DNA of 22,409 bases, taken from HGM10836 sp045580645. Lineage in GTDB: Bacteria; Bacillota_I; Bacilli_A; RF39; UBA660. A program made the position numbers and the translations under genes. The stretch is from contig JAZNOG010000052.1 of assembly GCA_045580645.1 (NCBI GenBank), positions 1-22,409 of the forward strand. Direction: 5' to 3'. This document shows positions 1 through 8,007 of the stretch, in pieces; position 1 is the first letter of the stretch, and every line of letters begins with the position of its first letter. A model generated the notes under the pieces. That model made no database searches, was not told the origin of the DNA, and saw nothing but the letters and a program-made list of their open reading frames with translations.

Positions 1-1226
1 ATGATAAAATAAAAACTATAAAAGGAAAATTGCAATTTAAAGAAAAAGTAAATTATGATTTTAAATACAAATTACCTGTTGAAAAAACAAATATAAATAT
101 AGAAGATTTAAATGGAATTAAGGAAAATATATTAACAGGAAATCTAGATTTTACAATTGATGATATAGAAAATTTAAACGCATATAGGTTACTTCCTAAA
201 TTTAATAATCTTAACGAAGTAAATAATTTTTTAAATCATATTATTGTTTCAATTGAATCTAATTTGCCTATTATGGAAAAATATTTGGAGGAATTGGAGG
301 AAAAATTAGGGTTGGTACAAAATCAATCACACATAGAAGTATTTAAAAAGCCAGTAGAAATAGAACTACCAAATATGTCATCAACAGTTGTTTCAAAACA
401 AGTAAATAGTAATAGAAATGAGGAGGCATTAGATGAGTTTGATGAACTTCAAATTAAGCAAAGTGTTCTTTTAAGCGATGATGAAAAAATGGCTTTAATG
501 ATATATAAAAGTCAGTTGTATTATTCAATGAATAAAATTGTTTCTTTAATAAGAAATAATTCTAATATAAAACAGGAAGATTATGAAAGATATATAGAAA
601 CTGGATATGCTCAGTTAGAACTTCAATATCAACAATCAAAAAATAAACCAAAGACTAGTAAAAATATAAAGGATAGAACAGAGAATATTTTTCCATCTGA
701 TAGATTAATTAGTTATGAAGAGTATAAAAATCTAGTTTTAAAATATATACCATTAGTAGAAAGCGCTTTAAAAAAAGTTTTTACTACTAATGAAATTACT
801 GTTTATAGGTTTGGTGCAGTAGCAGATCACATTAAAATAGGAGATGCATTTCTTTCTACTTCTACTTCTATAGATCAAGCTTTATCTTTTTCTGAAGAAA
901 GAATTAATCCTGATGCTAAAAACGTTATATATAAAATAACATTACCTAAGGGTTCGCCAGTTACATTTTTTTCTCATGAACTAGGTTATGGTAGTATTAA
1001 TCATGACAATCCTTTTCCAGATCCACAAAAAGAAATATTGATTGACTCTAATAACTTTGATTTTGAAATAACTTCAGTAAAAAGGATTGAAAATTTACAT
1101 ATGAGTTTCACTGATAAAGAAATTCATTTCATCGAGGTGCAAGCAACACCGAAAATTTTAACTAAATATCAAACTGAGGGATATGTTTTTGAAGATAGTA
1201 ATGAAAAAAGTAGTTTATCGAGATGA
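1..1226 (+). CDS. ADP-ribosyltransferase-fold protein, R-S-E class with QxE motif (5' end outside window)
   Basis: The reading frame is open from base 3, and the first usable start (TTG at 30) has no convincing ribosome site, so the gene probably begins upstream. Numbered from that TTG, the C-terminal part (about 220-355) has the mono-ADP-ribosyltransferase landmarks in order: R260 in VYRFG, S276-T277-S278 in FLSTSTS, and Q333-K334-E335 in DPQKEILI. The family transfers ADP-ribose from NAD+ to a target; a QxE rather than ExE motif is the pattern of C3-like enzymes that modify Asn or Gln. The first ~215 residues are charged and partly helical and I do not recognise them. No signal peptide is visible, but the true N-terminus is missing. 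It could be a toxin, an effector, or a phage or conjugative-element protein. Confident of the fold, not of the role. Confidence 0.75.
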   Translation, partial: DKIKTIKGKLQFKEKVNYDFKYKLPVEKTNINIEDLNGIKENILTGNLDFTIDDIENLNAYRLLPKFNNLNEVNNFLNHIIVSIESNLPIMEKYLEELEEKLGLVQNQSHIEVFKKPVEIELPNMSSTVVSKQVNSNRNEEALDEFDELQIKQSVLLSDDEKMALMIYKSQLYYSMNKIVSLIRNNSNIKQEDYERYIETGYAQLELQYQQSKNKPKTSKNIKDRTENIFPSDRLISYEEYKNLVLKYIPLVESALKKVFTTNEITVYRFGAVADHIKIGDAFLSTSTSIDQALSFSEERINPDAKNVIYKITLPKGSPVTFFSHELGYGSINHDNPFPDPQKEILIDSNNFDFEITSVKRIENLHMSFTDKEIHFIEVQATPKILTKYQTEGYVFEDSNEKSSLSR

Positions 1227-1319
1227 TAAACATTTGATTAATGAATATGCATATAATAATAAGGTGTATTCTTAAAAAGAATAGTATCAAGAAAAAAACA
1301 AGTTGCATCACGATTAGGA

Positions 1320-1348
1320 GAAATATAGCACGCTATATTTCTTTTTTT
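1320..1348 (+). terminator. Intrinsic terminator after the ADP-ribosyltransferase
   Basis: GAAATATAG (1320-1328), a 4-nt loop CACG, then CTATATTTC (1333-1341) form a perfect 9-bp stem, followed by seven T. It separates the first gene from the XRE/RhuM-Fic operon and makes any reading frame running through it unlikely. Confidence 0.85.
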
Positions 1349-1381
1349 ACAAAAAAAGTTAACAAAAAGTTAATTTTATCC

Positions 1382-1412
1382 TTTACAATTAGTATCTGTA
1401 ATGTTACAATTA
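1382..1412 (+). promoter_or_regulatory. Promoter and probable operator of the XRE/RhuM-Fic operon
   Basis: TTTACA (1382-1387), 17 bp, TACAAT (1405-1410) with an extended -10 TGT (1402-1404) form a good sigma-A promoter. The palindrome TGTAA-TG-TTACA (1397-1408) overlaps the -10. A second TTACAATTA copy lies 21 bp upstream on the -35 (1383-1391 versus 1404-1412), about two helical turns away. This is where an autoregulating XRE protein would be expected to bind; the binding itself is inferred. Confidence 0.6.
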
Positions 1413-1431
1413 TATTAGGAGGTAAGATAAG

Positions 1432-1689
1432 ATGGAAAAAGCCAAAAAATTTATTAATAAGGAAAAATTTCTTTTGGATATGGAGTATGAACTTATTACT
1501 TCATTTATTAAGACGAGAAAGGATATGAAAATTACTCAACAAGAATTAGCAGATAAAGCAGGTATGATTAGAGAAAGTATAGCTAGAATAGAAAAACAAT
1601 ATGTTTCACCACAACTAGATACTTTTCTAAAAATGATTAATGCTTTAGATTGCAAACTTGTAATTGTGCCTAATAATGAAGAAAATTAA
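1432..1689 (+). CDS. Small XRE-family HTH regulator (antitoxin-like)
   Basis: An 85-residue protein with a helix-turn-helix of the Cro/C1 (XRE) type at about residues 27-65, including the run TQQELADKAGMIRESIARIE and a following LDTFLKMINAL helix. Short N- and C-terminal extensions resemble HigA-like antitoxins. The start is set by AGGAGGT at 1417-1423, 8 nt before the ATG. It is first in an operon, 24 nt before the RhuM-Fic gene, and has a palindrome over its own -10, so it likely represses the operon. Whether it also neutralises the Fic protein cannot be told from sequence; a simple regulator is the alternative. Confidence 0.85.
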   Translation: MEKAKKFINKEKFLLDMEYELITSFIKTRKDMKITQQELADKAGMIRESIARIEKQYVSPQLDTFLKMINALDCKLVIVPNNEEN

Positions 1690-1713
1690 ATAAAAAGATA
1701 AGGAGGAAAAGGT

Positions 1714-2664
1714 ATGAAAAATGAAATAATATTATTTGAAAATCAAAATATGAAATTAGAGGTTAATGTAAAGGATGAGACAGTTTGGCTTACGCAGGAA
1801 CAAATGTCAGAATTGTTTGCTAAGTCCAAATCAACAATAAATGAGCATATAAAAAATATATACAAAGAAAGAGAATTGTTTGAAAATGAAACTATGTGTA
1901 AATTCGGAAATTCCGAATTTAGTGATAAACCTACTAATTATTATAATTTAGATATGATAATAAGTGTAGGTTATCGTGTAAAATCAAAAAATGGTATTGC
2001 TTTTAGAAGATGGGCAAATAAAGTTTTAAAAGAATATTTAATAAAAGGTTATGCAGTTAATCAAAAAAGATTAGAATACTTAGAAAAGACAGTTAAACTT
2101 ATTGATATTGCAACAAGAATTGATAATGAATTAAATGGTAATGAGGCAAAAGATATATTAAAAGTAATAAACAATTATTCAAATGCTTTAAACTTACTTG
2201 ATGATTATGATCATAAAAAAATAATTAAACCAAAAGGCACTGTAACTAAAAATGCAATTACTTATGAAGAATGTAAAGACATAATAAATAATCTTAAATT
2301 TAAAAGTGATAGCAAGTTATTTGGTTTAGAAAGAAATAATGGATTAAAAACAATTATAGACAATATTTATCAAACTTTTGGAGGTCTTGATTTATATAAA
2401 TCAGTAGAAGAAAAAGCATCTAATTTGTTATACTTATTAGTAAAAGACCACACTTTTATAGATGGTAATAAAAGAATTGCAGCAACTTTGTTCATCTATT
2501 TTTTAGGTAAAAACAATATTTTATATATTGATAATAAACAAATAATTGATAATAATACGTTAGTGGCTATTACTCTTTTAGTAGCACAATCTAATCCAAA
2601 AGAAAAAGATATACTTATTGATTTAATTATGAATTTTTTAAAGAAAGATAATGAGGAGGAATAA
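1714..2664 (+). CDS. RhuM-Fic/Doc fusion protein
   Basis: A 316-residue two-domain protein. Residues 1-115 match the RhuM (virulence) family: VWLTQEQMSELF, a TINEHIKNIY stretch, YYNLDMIISVGYRVKS and FRRWANKVLKEY. Residues ~180-310 are a Fic/Doc fold with H246-T-F-I-D-G-N-K-R254. This is the family active-site motif in the Doc-like form, with Lys where classical Fic AMP-transferases have Gly. Fic proteins usually AMPylate targets, while Doc phosphorylates EF-Tu; which chemistry applies here is open. No Phd-type antitoxin and no obvious S/TxxxE(G/N) inhibitory helix is seen. RBS AAGGAGG precedes the ATG. It sits in an operon between an XRE regulator and an unknown protein, which suggests a toxin-like or host-modifying role. 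Confidence 0.85.
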   Translation: MKNEIILFENQNMKLEVNVKDETVWLTQEQMSELFAKSKSTINEHIKNIYKERELFENETMCKFGNSEFSDKPTNYYNLDMIISVGYRVKSKNGIAFRRWANKVLKEYLIKGYAVNQKRLEYLEKTVKLIDIATRIDNELNGNEAKDILKVINNYSNALNLLDDYDHKKIIKPKGTVTKNAITYEECKDIINNLKFKSDSKLFGLERNNGLKTIIDNIYQTFGGLDLYKSVEEKASNLLYLLVKDHTFIDGNKRIAATLFIYFLGKNNILYIDNKQIIDNNTLVAITLLVAQSNPKEKDILIDLIMNFLKKDNEEE

Positions 2665-2667
2665 AAA

Positions 2668-3297
2668 ATGGGAAGATATTTAATGTGTGCGGTTGTATCA
2701 AGGATAAAAATAAGAAAAAAATATAAGGATGAATTTGATATTATTAAAAATAAAGAAAAAATAGATAAAGAAGTTAATAATCTTGTTGATTTTACAAAAT
2801 ATGAATGTGATGTTAATGAGGAAGTAATAACTTATAAAATTAAAAAAGATTTTTTTGAAGAAAATGTTCATGAAATGATAAAGCATTTATCTGAAACGCT
2901 TATTTCATTTAAATATAATTTTGAACGAAACGAAGAAGTTAAAATTGATTCAGAAGATTTTAACCAAGAAAAATTTCCTATAATTATTGGAGAACGTAAA
3001 AAACTTTTTCCAGAAGTTCATAATGATAGTGATGCCTATGTAGCAAAAAGTTTAAAAAATAATAGTCTTCTATTTAATGCTGAGTATACTCCGATAATAT
3101 CTAAGAATTATTTTGTAGAAGAGAGAAATATTAGAGAAGAAATAGATGCTTCAGTAACTTTAACTTATGTATGGGTAGGTATTGATAAAATATCAATTGA
3201 AGATGAATTTCCACTTCTTTGGACATTAAATCATTATTTTCAAAAAGACACTAGTAACCCTCTTTCAAGAGTTATGATATTTACTATCACTTGGTAA
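2668..3297 (+). CDS. Unrecognised protein in the XRE/RhuM-Fic operon
   Basis: A 209-residue protein I cannot assign to a family. Its ATG lies 3 nt after the RhuM-Fic stop, and its ribosome site (GAGGAGGA) is inside the end of that gene, so the two should be translationally coupled. It has no signal peptide or membrane segment. Residues 15-75 are Lys/Glu-rich and probably helical; residues 105-209 look more globular (KFPIIIGERKKLFPEVHND, then VTLTYVWVGI) and end in a hydrophobic VMIFTITW. Position suggests a partner, immunity factor or target-recognition subunit for RhuM-Fic, but that is inferred from neighbourhood only. Confidence 0.7.
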   Translation: MGRYLMCAVVSRIKIRKKYKDEFDIIKNKEKIDKEVNNLVDFTKYECDVNEEVITYKIKKDFFEENVHEMIKHLSETLISFKYNFERNEEVKIDSEDFNQEKFPIIIGERKKLFPEVHNDSDAYVAKSLKNNSLLFNAEYTPIISKNYFVEERNIREEIDASVTLTYVWVGIDKISIEDEFPLLWTLNHYFQKDTSNPLSRVMIFTITW

Positions 3298-3327
3298 TTG
3301 TTTACAGGATATTTATAAAGTAAAATA

Positions 3328-3357
3328 TTAAAAAAATATTAAAATATGTGGTAAAAT
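3328..3357 (+). promoter_or_regulatory. Probable promoter of the second RhuM copy
   Basis: TTAAAA (3328-3333), 18 bp, TAAAAT (3352-3357) preceded by TGG as an extended -10. The same TGGTAAAATAA form recurs at 12336 and, on the minus strand, ahead of mscL. An alternative pair TTGTTT (3298-3303)/TAAAAT (3321-3326), 17-bp spacing, lies just upstream. Confidence 0.45.
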
Positions 3358-3416
3358 AAAGGTGTGAATAGGAAATAATGTGTTGATGCTTTTTAAAATA
3401 ACAAAGGAGGTTTTTA

Positions 3417-3870
3417 ATGGAAAAAAAATAATATAGTAATATATCAATTAGATGATGGTAAAACAAAAATAGATGTAAAACTTGAAGATGAAACAGTATG
3501 GTTATCTCAACAACAAATGGCTGAATTGTTTTCTACATCTAGAACTAATATTGTTGAGCATATAAATAACATCTATGCAGAAGAAGAATTTGATAAGGTT
3601 TCAACATGTCGAAATTTCCGACAAGTTCGAAAAGAAGGTAATAGAACAGTAAATAGAGAAATTCCATATTATAATTTAGATATGATTATTTCTTTAGGAT
3701 ATAGAATAAAATCTAAAATTGCTATGAATTTTAGAAGATGGGCAACTGAAAGACTAAAAGAATATATAATTAAGGGTTTCACAATGGATGATGAAATACT
3801 TAAAGGTAATGATAGTATTTATAAAGGCACATGTTGTCTTTTTTTTTGTTCTTATAAACATTCTAAGTAA
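3417..3870 (+). pseudogene. Second RhuM gene, frameshifted at its start and truncated
   Basis: AAAGGAGG (3404-3410) is followed by ATG at 3417, but that frame reads only MEKK then stops, because eight A follow ATGG. With seven A it would read MEKNNIVIYQ and join the long RhuM frame that continues to 3870. That frame has VWLSQQQMAELF, NIVEHINNIY, YYNLDMIISLGYRIKS and FRRWATERLKEY, parallel to the intact RhuM gene upstream. Homology stops near residue 130 (DDEILKGN); the remaining codons run straight through a terminator-like hairpin, so the C-terminal part has been deleted. It has no Fic domain. An internal ATG (3517) could make a 117-residue fragment, but no ribosome site supports it. Confidence 0.75.
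3824..3847 (+). terminator. Terminator-like hairpin at the end of the RhuM remnant
   Basis: AAGGCA (3824-3829), loop CATGT, TGTCTT (3835-3840), one G-T pair, then a T run to 3847. It lies inside the open frame of the truncated RhuM copy, as expected if a deletion joined the gene body to its old downstream flank. Confidence 0.5.
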
Positions 3871-3905
3871 CAATTTAAGAAAATATAATAATGTGGAGGC
3901 ATTAT

Positions 3906-5813
3906 ATGTTTATAAAAAAGAATAATGAAAGAATAAAATTAGTTTTATTTATAATGATAATATGTTTTATCTTTGTATTTCTACGAATATTTTATGTTCA
4001 AACAATTTCTTATTCTAAACTTAGCACACTATCAGATGACTTATGGAGTAGAAACTTACCAATCACTGCAGAAAGAGGAAAAATATTAGATAGAAATGGT
4101 ATTGTTTTAGCAGATAATATAACTACAACTAGTTTAATTGTCGTTCCTAATCAAATAGAAAATCCTGAAAAAGTAGCAAAAGTTTTATCTGAAATATTAA
4201 ACACTGATTATAATGATATGTATAATCATATTACAAAAAAAACTTCTATTGAAAGAATTCACCCAGAAGGTAGAAGACTAGACTATAAAGTAGCGGATGA
4301 AATAAATAGTTATAACTTTAAAGGCGTTTACTTAGTAAAAGAATCAGAAAGATACTATCCATATGGAAATCTTTTATCTCATGTTTTAGGTTATGTTGGA
4401 ATAGATAATCAAGGTTTATCAGGAATAGAACTTTTATATGATGAATACTTAACTGGAGTAGATGGTTCAATTAAATATTATAGTGATGCAAAAGGAAATA
4501 AACTTGATTTAAGTGAGTTTTATATAGATTCATCTAGTGGACTTGATGTAATGCTTACTATTGATTATAAAATACAAACTTCAGTAGAAAGGGAACTAGA
4601 TAACATCGTAACAATGTTTGAACCAGATAATGCCTTAGCGCTTGCAATGAATCCAAATACTGGAGAAGTTTTAGCAATGGCATCACGCCCTAATTACAAT
4701 CCAAATAGTTATCAAGATTATAGTATTGAAGCAATAAGTAGAAATTTGCCAATATGGATGAGCTACGAACCCGGCTCAACTTTCAAAATAATAACAACTG
4801 CCGCAGCAGTAGAAGAAGCAGTAGTAAACTTAGAAAAAGATACTTTTTATGATGCAGGTTCTGTTACAATAAGTGGCGCAAAACTAAGATGCTGGAAAAG
4901 CGGAGGACATGGATTTCAAACATTTCTTCAAGTATTTGAAAACTCATGCAACCCAGGATTTGTAGAACTAGGACTAAGACTAGGAAAAGAAAAATTATTT
5001 AGTTATATAGATTTATTTGGATTTGGTTATAAAACAGGAATAGATTTAAATGGAGAAGGAGAAGGAATAATTTTTGACTTAGACAGAGTAAAAGATTTGG
5101 AACTAGCAACAACTGCCTTTGGTCAAGGAGTAAGTGTAACCCCAATTCAACAAGTAAGTGCAGTATCTTCCGTTGTAAATGGAGGATATTTATATGAGCC
5201 ATATATAGTCAAAAGTATTTTAGATAACAAAACAAACAATATAATAACAGAAACAAAAAAAACACTAATAAGAAAAACAATTAGCGAAAACACATCAAAA
5301 ATAATGCGTATGGCTTTAGAAAGTGTTGTTGCAAAAGGCGGAGGAAAAATGACATACATAGATGGATATAGAGTAGGAGGAAAAACAGGAACTGCTCAAA
5401 AAGTAGAAAACGGCAGATACTTAGATAATAACTATATAATGAGTTTTATGGCAGTTTTACCAAGTAATGACCCAGAAGTTGTCTTATACTTAGCAATAGA
5501 TAATCCAAAACATACTGCACTTTTATCCAGTTATACAACAACCCCTTTTGTTAGAAAAATACTCCTTGATATAATAAGTATTATGGGAATAGAAAAACAA
5601 GAAGGACAAACAATAAAAGATTATGAGTGGTATGATAAAAAATATTATGAGGTTCCAAATGTTGTTGGACTTACAAAAAAAGAAGCAAAAAAATTATTAA
5701 CATCGTTCACAATAGAATATGTTGGAGAAGGCAATAAAGTAATAAGCCAAACACCAGAAGCAGGAACTAGATATTATAATAGCGGCACAATTAAACTTTT
5801 GATGGGCAATTAG
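3906..5813 (+). CDS. spoVD: SpoVD/PBP2-type penicillin-binding transpeptidase with PASTA domain
   Basis: A class B penicillin-binding protein that cross-links peptidoglycan at the septum or spore cortex. Start chosen at ATG 3906, with GGAGG (3895-3899) 6 nt before it; the in-frame ATG at 3891 lies upstream of that site. This gives 635 residues. In order: a short cytoplasmic tail, one membrane segment (~11-30), the PBP dimerisation region (~50-190), and a transpeptidase domain with S291-T-F-K (catalytic Ser), S347-C-N and K493-T-G-T-A. A C-terminal PASTA domain (~582-634) begins EVPNVVGLTKKEAKKLL. ENSCNPGFVELG and C-terminal PASTA are typical of SpoVD/FtsI of Bacillota. Followed by mraY and an SEDS gene, the usual partners. 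Whether it is the sporulation (SpoVD) or vegetative (FtsI/PBP2B) version cannot be settled from one copy. Confidence 0.9.
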   Translation: MFIKKNNERIKLVLFIMIICFIFVFLRIFYVQTISYSKLSTLSDDLWSRNLPITAERGKILDRNGIVLADNITTTSLIVVPNQIENPEKVAKVLSEILNTDYNDMYNHITKKTSIERIHPEGRRLDYKVADEINSYNFKGVYLVKESERYYPYGNLLSHVLGYVGIDNQGLSGIELLYDEYLTGVDGSIKYYSDAKGNKLDLSEFYIDSSSGLDVMLTIDYKIQTSVERELDNIVTMFEPDNALALAMNPNTGEVLAMASRPNYNPNSYQDYSIEAISRNLPIWMSYEPGSTFKIITTAAAVEEAVVNLEKDTFYDAGSVTISGAKLRCWKSGGHGFQTFLQVFENSCNPGFVELGLRLGKEKLFSYIDLFGFGYKTGIDLNGEGEGIIFDLDRVKDLELATTAFGQGVSVTPIQQVSAVSSVVNGGYLYEPYIVKSILDNKTNNIITETKKTLIRKTISENTSKIMRMALESVVAKGGGKMTYIDGYRVGGKTGTAQKVENGRYLDNNYIMSFMAVLPSNDPEVVLYLAIDNPKHTALLSSYTTTPFVRKILLDIISIMGIEKQEGQTIKDYEWYDKKYYEVPNVVGLTKKEAKKLLTSFTIEYVGEGNKVISQTPEAGTRYYNSGTIKLLMGN

Positions 5814-5897
5814 ACAGTCAAACATATAAAAAAATTCATTTTACTATAATAAATTTAATATTTGTTGTATAATATTTTTAGAAAGAAAGGTGAAATT

Positions 5898-6878
5898 ATG
5901 TTAATTCTTACTAAATCTATTCTATCTTTAATGATTGGTTTTCTAGCAGCAGTAATTGTAGGATTAATATTTATTCCAATCTTAAAAAGAATTAACTTCG
6001 GACAAAAAATAAGCGAATACGTTGGAGAGTCTCACAGAAAAAAAGAAGGGACACCAACCATGGGTGGTTTAATTTTTATTATACCTACGATTCTTGGTAT
6101 TTCTTATTTAGTTCTAAGTAACAAAATCGAAATGACATATAATTTGATTATAGTTTTAATTGTCTTTATCTTATATGCGCTCCTTGGATTCTTAGACGAT
6201 TATTTAAGTATAAAAAGAGGGAAGAATGAAGGGCTTACCGTTGCCCAAAAGTTTGCAGGACAAGTAATAATAGCTTTAATATTCTTTGCCATATATATGA
6301 AATATAATGGTAATACTAATTTTTCTGTTACAACTCTTGGTATAGACTTTGATATGGGCTTCTTGTATGGAATATTTATTTTGCTGTTACTTGTAGGATT
6401 TTCAAATGCAGTTAACTTAACAGATGGGCTAGATGGCCTAGCAGGAGGATTATCCGCAATTGCCTTTGTGGCATACGCTCTAATATCAATATTTATCGGA
6501 TTAGAAGATATGGGAATTTTCTGCTTCGTTTTAGTTGGTGCATTATTCGGATTTTTAATGTTTAATGGTTATCCTGCAAGAGTATTCATGGGCGATACTG
6601 GTTCCTTAGCACTTGGAGCAGTTTTAGCAACAGTTGCAATACTTACAAGAAGAGAAGTTACAGTATTTGTAGTAGGTTTAGTATTCTGTATTGAAACACT
6701 AAGCTTAATAATACAAGTATTTTGGTATAAAAAAACTAAAAAAAGAGTCTTTTTAATGACTCCAATTCACCATCATTTTGAAAAGAAAGGTTATGAAGAA
6801 CCTGATATAGTTAAAGCATTTTGGATGGTTGGTATTATTTGTTCTTTACTAGGAATATTCTTTGCTGTTTGGATATAA
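5898..6878 (+). CDS. mraY: Phospho-N-acetylmuramoyl-pentapeptide-transferase
   Basis: Transfers phospho-MurNAc-pentapeptide from UDP to undecaprenyl phosphate, making lipid I at the inner face of the membrane. Start set at ATG 5898, with AAAGG at 5886-5890; the longer frame from 5862 has no ribosome site. It is 326 residues with about ten membrane segments, normal for the family. Signature residues: SHRKKEGTPTMGG (45-57), D100-D101 in GFLDDYLSIK, NLTDGLDGLAGG (173-184), FMGDTGSLALG (D233) and the HHH triad at 291-293 in PIHHHFEKKG. A TATAAT at 5868-5873 lies just upstream with no good -35 partner. Lipid I made here would feed the PBP and SEDS proteins on either side through MurG, encoded elsewhere. 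Confidence 0.95.
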   Translation: MLILTKSILSLMIGFLAAVIVGLIFIPILKRINFGQKISEYVGESHRKKEGTPTMGGLIFIIPTILGISYLVLSNKIEMTYNLIIVLIVFILYALLGFLDDYLSIKRGKNEGLTVAQKFAGQVIIALIFFAIYMKYNGNTNFSVTTLGIDFDMGFLYGIFILLLLVGFSNAVNLTDGLDGLAGGLSAIAFVAYALISIFIGLEDMGIFCFVLVGALFGFLMFNGYPARVFMGDTGSLALGAVLATVAILTRREVTVFVVGLVFCIETLSLIIQVFWYKKTKKRVFLMTPIHHHFEKKGYEEPDIVKAFWMVGIICSLLGIFFAVWI

Positions 6879-6899
6879 AATTATACTAGGTGATGAGTT

Positions 6900-7988
6900 T
6901 TGCAAAAAAAATATAGAACTATTTTATTTGTAGGAACTTTGATTTTAGTAATAATAGGAATAGCAATGATATATTCCTCTTCTTATATATGGGCAGAATA
7001 TAAATATAACGATGCATTCAAATATGCAAAAAATCAATTAATATTTGCTATTTTAGGAATAGGGTTAATTAAAATAATTGCAAGCATAAATCCCAAAATA
7101 TATTATAATAAATCAAACTTAATACTACTTTTATGTATCACTTTATTAGTGTTAGTTTTAATTCCTGGAATAGGCGTAATAAGAAACGGATCAAGAAGTT
7201 GGTTTGGAATAGGTTCATTTGGAATTCAACCTAGTGAGGCAGCTAAACTTGGTATGATTATATTTACTGCAAAGTATTTATCAAACAATAATAAAATATT
7301 AAAAAACATCAAAAAAGGTGTTTTTCCTATTTTATTAGTTTTAATCATGATATTTGGTTTAATAATGTTACAACCAGACTTTGGAACAGGTGTAATTTTA
7401 GTTATGACAATTATTGCAATGTTATTTATCGCAGGCATTGAAATGAAATTTTTTTATATTTCATTTCTTATAGGAGTAGTAGGAGTAATAGCTCTAATTG
7501 CAATTGCGCCTTATAGACTTGATAGAATAACATCTTACTTAAACCCCTGGTCCGATCCATTAGGCAGTGGATTTCAAATTATACAAAGTTTATATGCAAT
7601 TGGACCTGGAGGACTTTTAGGATTTGGATTTTTAAATTCAAGACAAAAACACTTTTATCTTCCAGAACCCCAAACAGATTTTATCTTTGCTATCATATGC
7701 GAAGAATTTGGAGTATTTGGGGCTCTAATAGTTATAATGCTTTTCTTTTTAATTTGTTACTCCGGAATAAAACTTGCATTAAATGAAGAAGATTTATTTA
7801 AAAAATACATTATATTCGGAATAACATTTCAAATAATTTTTCAAACTATATTAAACCTTTCAGTAGTAATAGGTTTAATACCAGTAACGGGCGTAACCCT
7901 CCCATTTATTAGTTATGGAGGTTCAAGTTTGCTAATATCAATGGCTAGTATTGGAATAGTTTTAAATATTTCAAAGGAACAAAAATAA
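6900..7988 (+). CDS. ftsW: FtsW/SpoVE-type SEDS peptidoglycan glycosyltransferase
   Basis: A 362-residue polytopic membrane protein of the SEDS family, which polymerises glycan strands from lipid II together with a class B PBP. TTG start at 6900, supported by AGGTG (6888-6892) at 7 nt; it lies 21 nt after mraY, so the two form an operon. Family signatures: IRNGSRSWFGIG then FGIQPSEAAKLG (95-117), MLQPDFGTG (156-163), LNPWSDPLGSGFQIIQSLYA (214-233), and PEPQTDFIFAIICEEFG with the catalytic Asp at 260. PVTGVTLPFISYGGSSLL (328-345) follows. The DPLG and ISYGGSS forms favour FtsW/SpoVE over RodA. Partner assignment to the SpoVD-like PBP rests on synteny. Confidence 0.92.
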   Translation: MQKKYRTILFVGTLILVIIGIAMIYSSSYIWAEYKYNDAFKYAKNQLIFAILGIGLIKIIASINPKIYYNKSNLILLLCITLLVLVLIPGIGVIRNGSRSWFGIGSFGIQPSEAAKLGMIIFTAKYLSNNNKILKNIKKGVFPILLVLIMIFGLIMLQPDFGTGVILVMTIIAMLFIAGIEMKFFYISFLIGVVGVIALIAIAPYRLDRITSYLNPWSDPLGSGFQIIQSLYAIGPGGLLGFGFLNSRQKHFYLPEPQTDFIFAIICEEFGVFGALIVIMLFFLICYSGIKLALNEEDLFKKYIIFGITFQIIFQTILNLSVVIGLIPVTGVTLPFISYGGSSLLISMASIGIVLNISKEQK

Positions 7989-8007
7989 ATTCAAAACCAT
8001 TTCTTAA

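Noticed and set aside
1241..1528. 95-residue open frame after the ADP-ribosyltransferase
   Set aside because: It crosses the intrinsic terminator at 1320-1348 and the operon promoter, and then overlaps the XRE gene in another frame.
3884..3889. TATAAT just before the PBP gene
   Set aside because: A start from it would fall in the ribosome site itself and no -35 is present, so I did not list it as a promoter.
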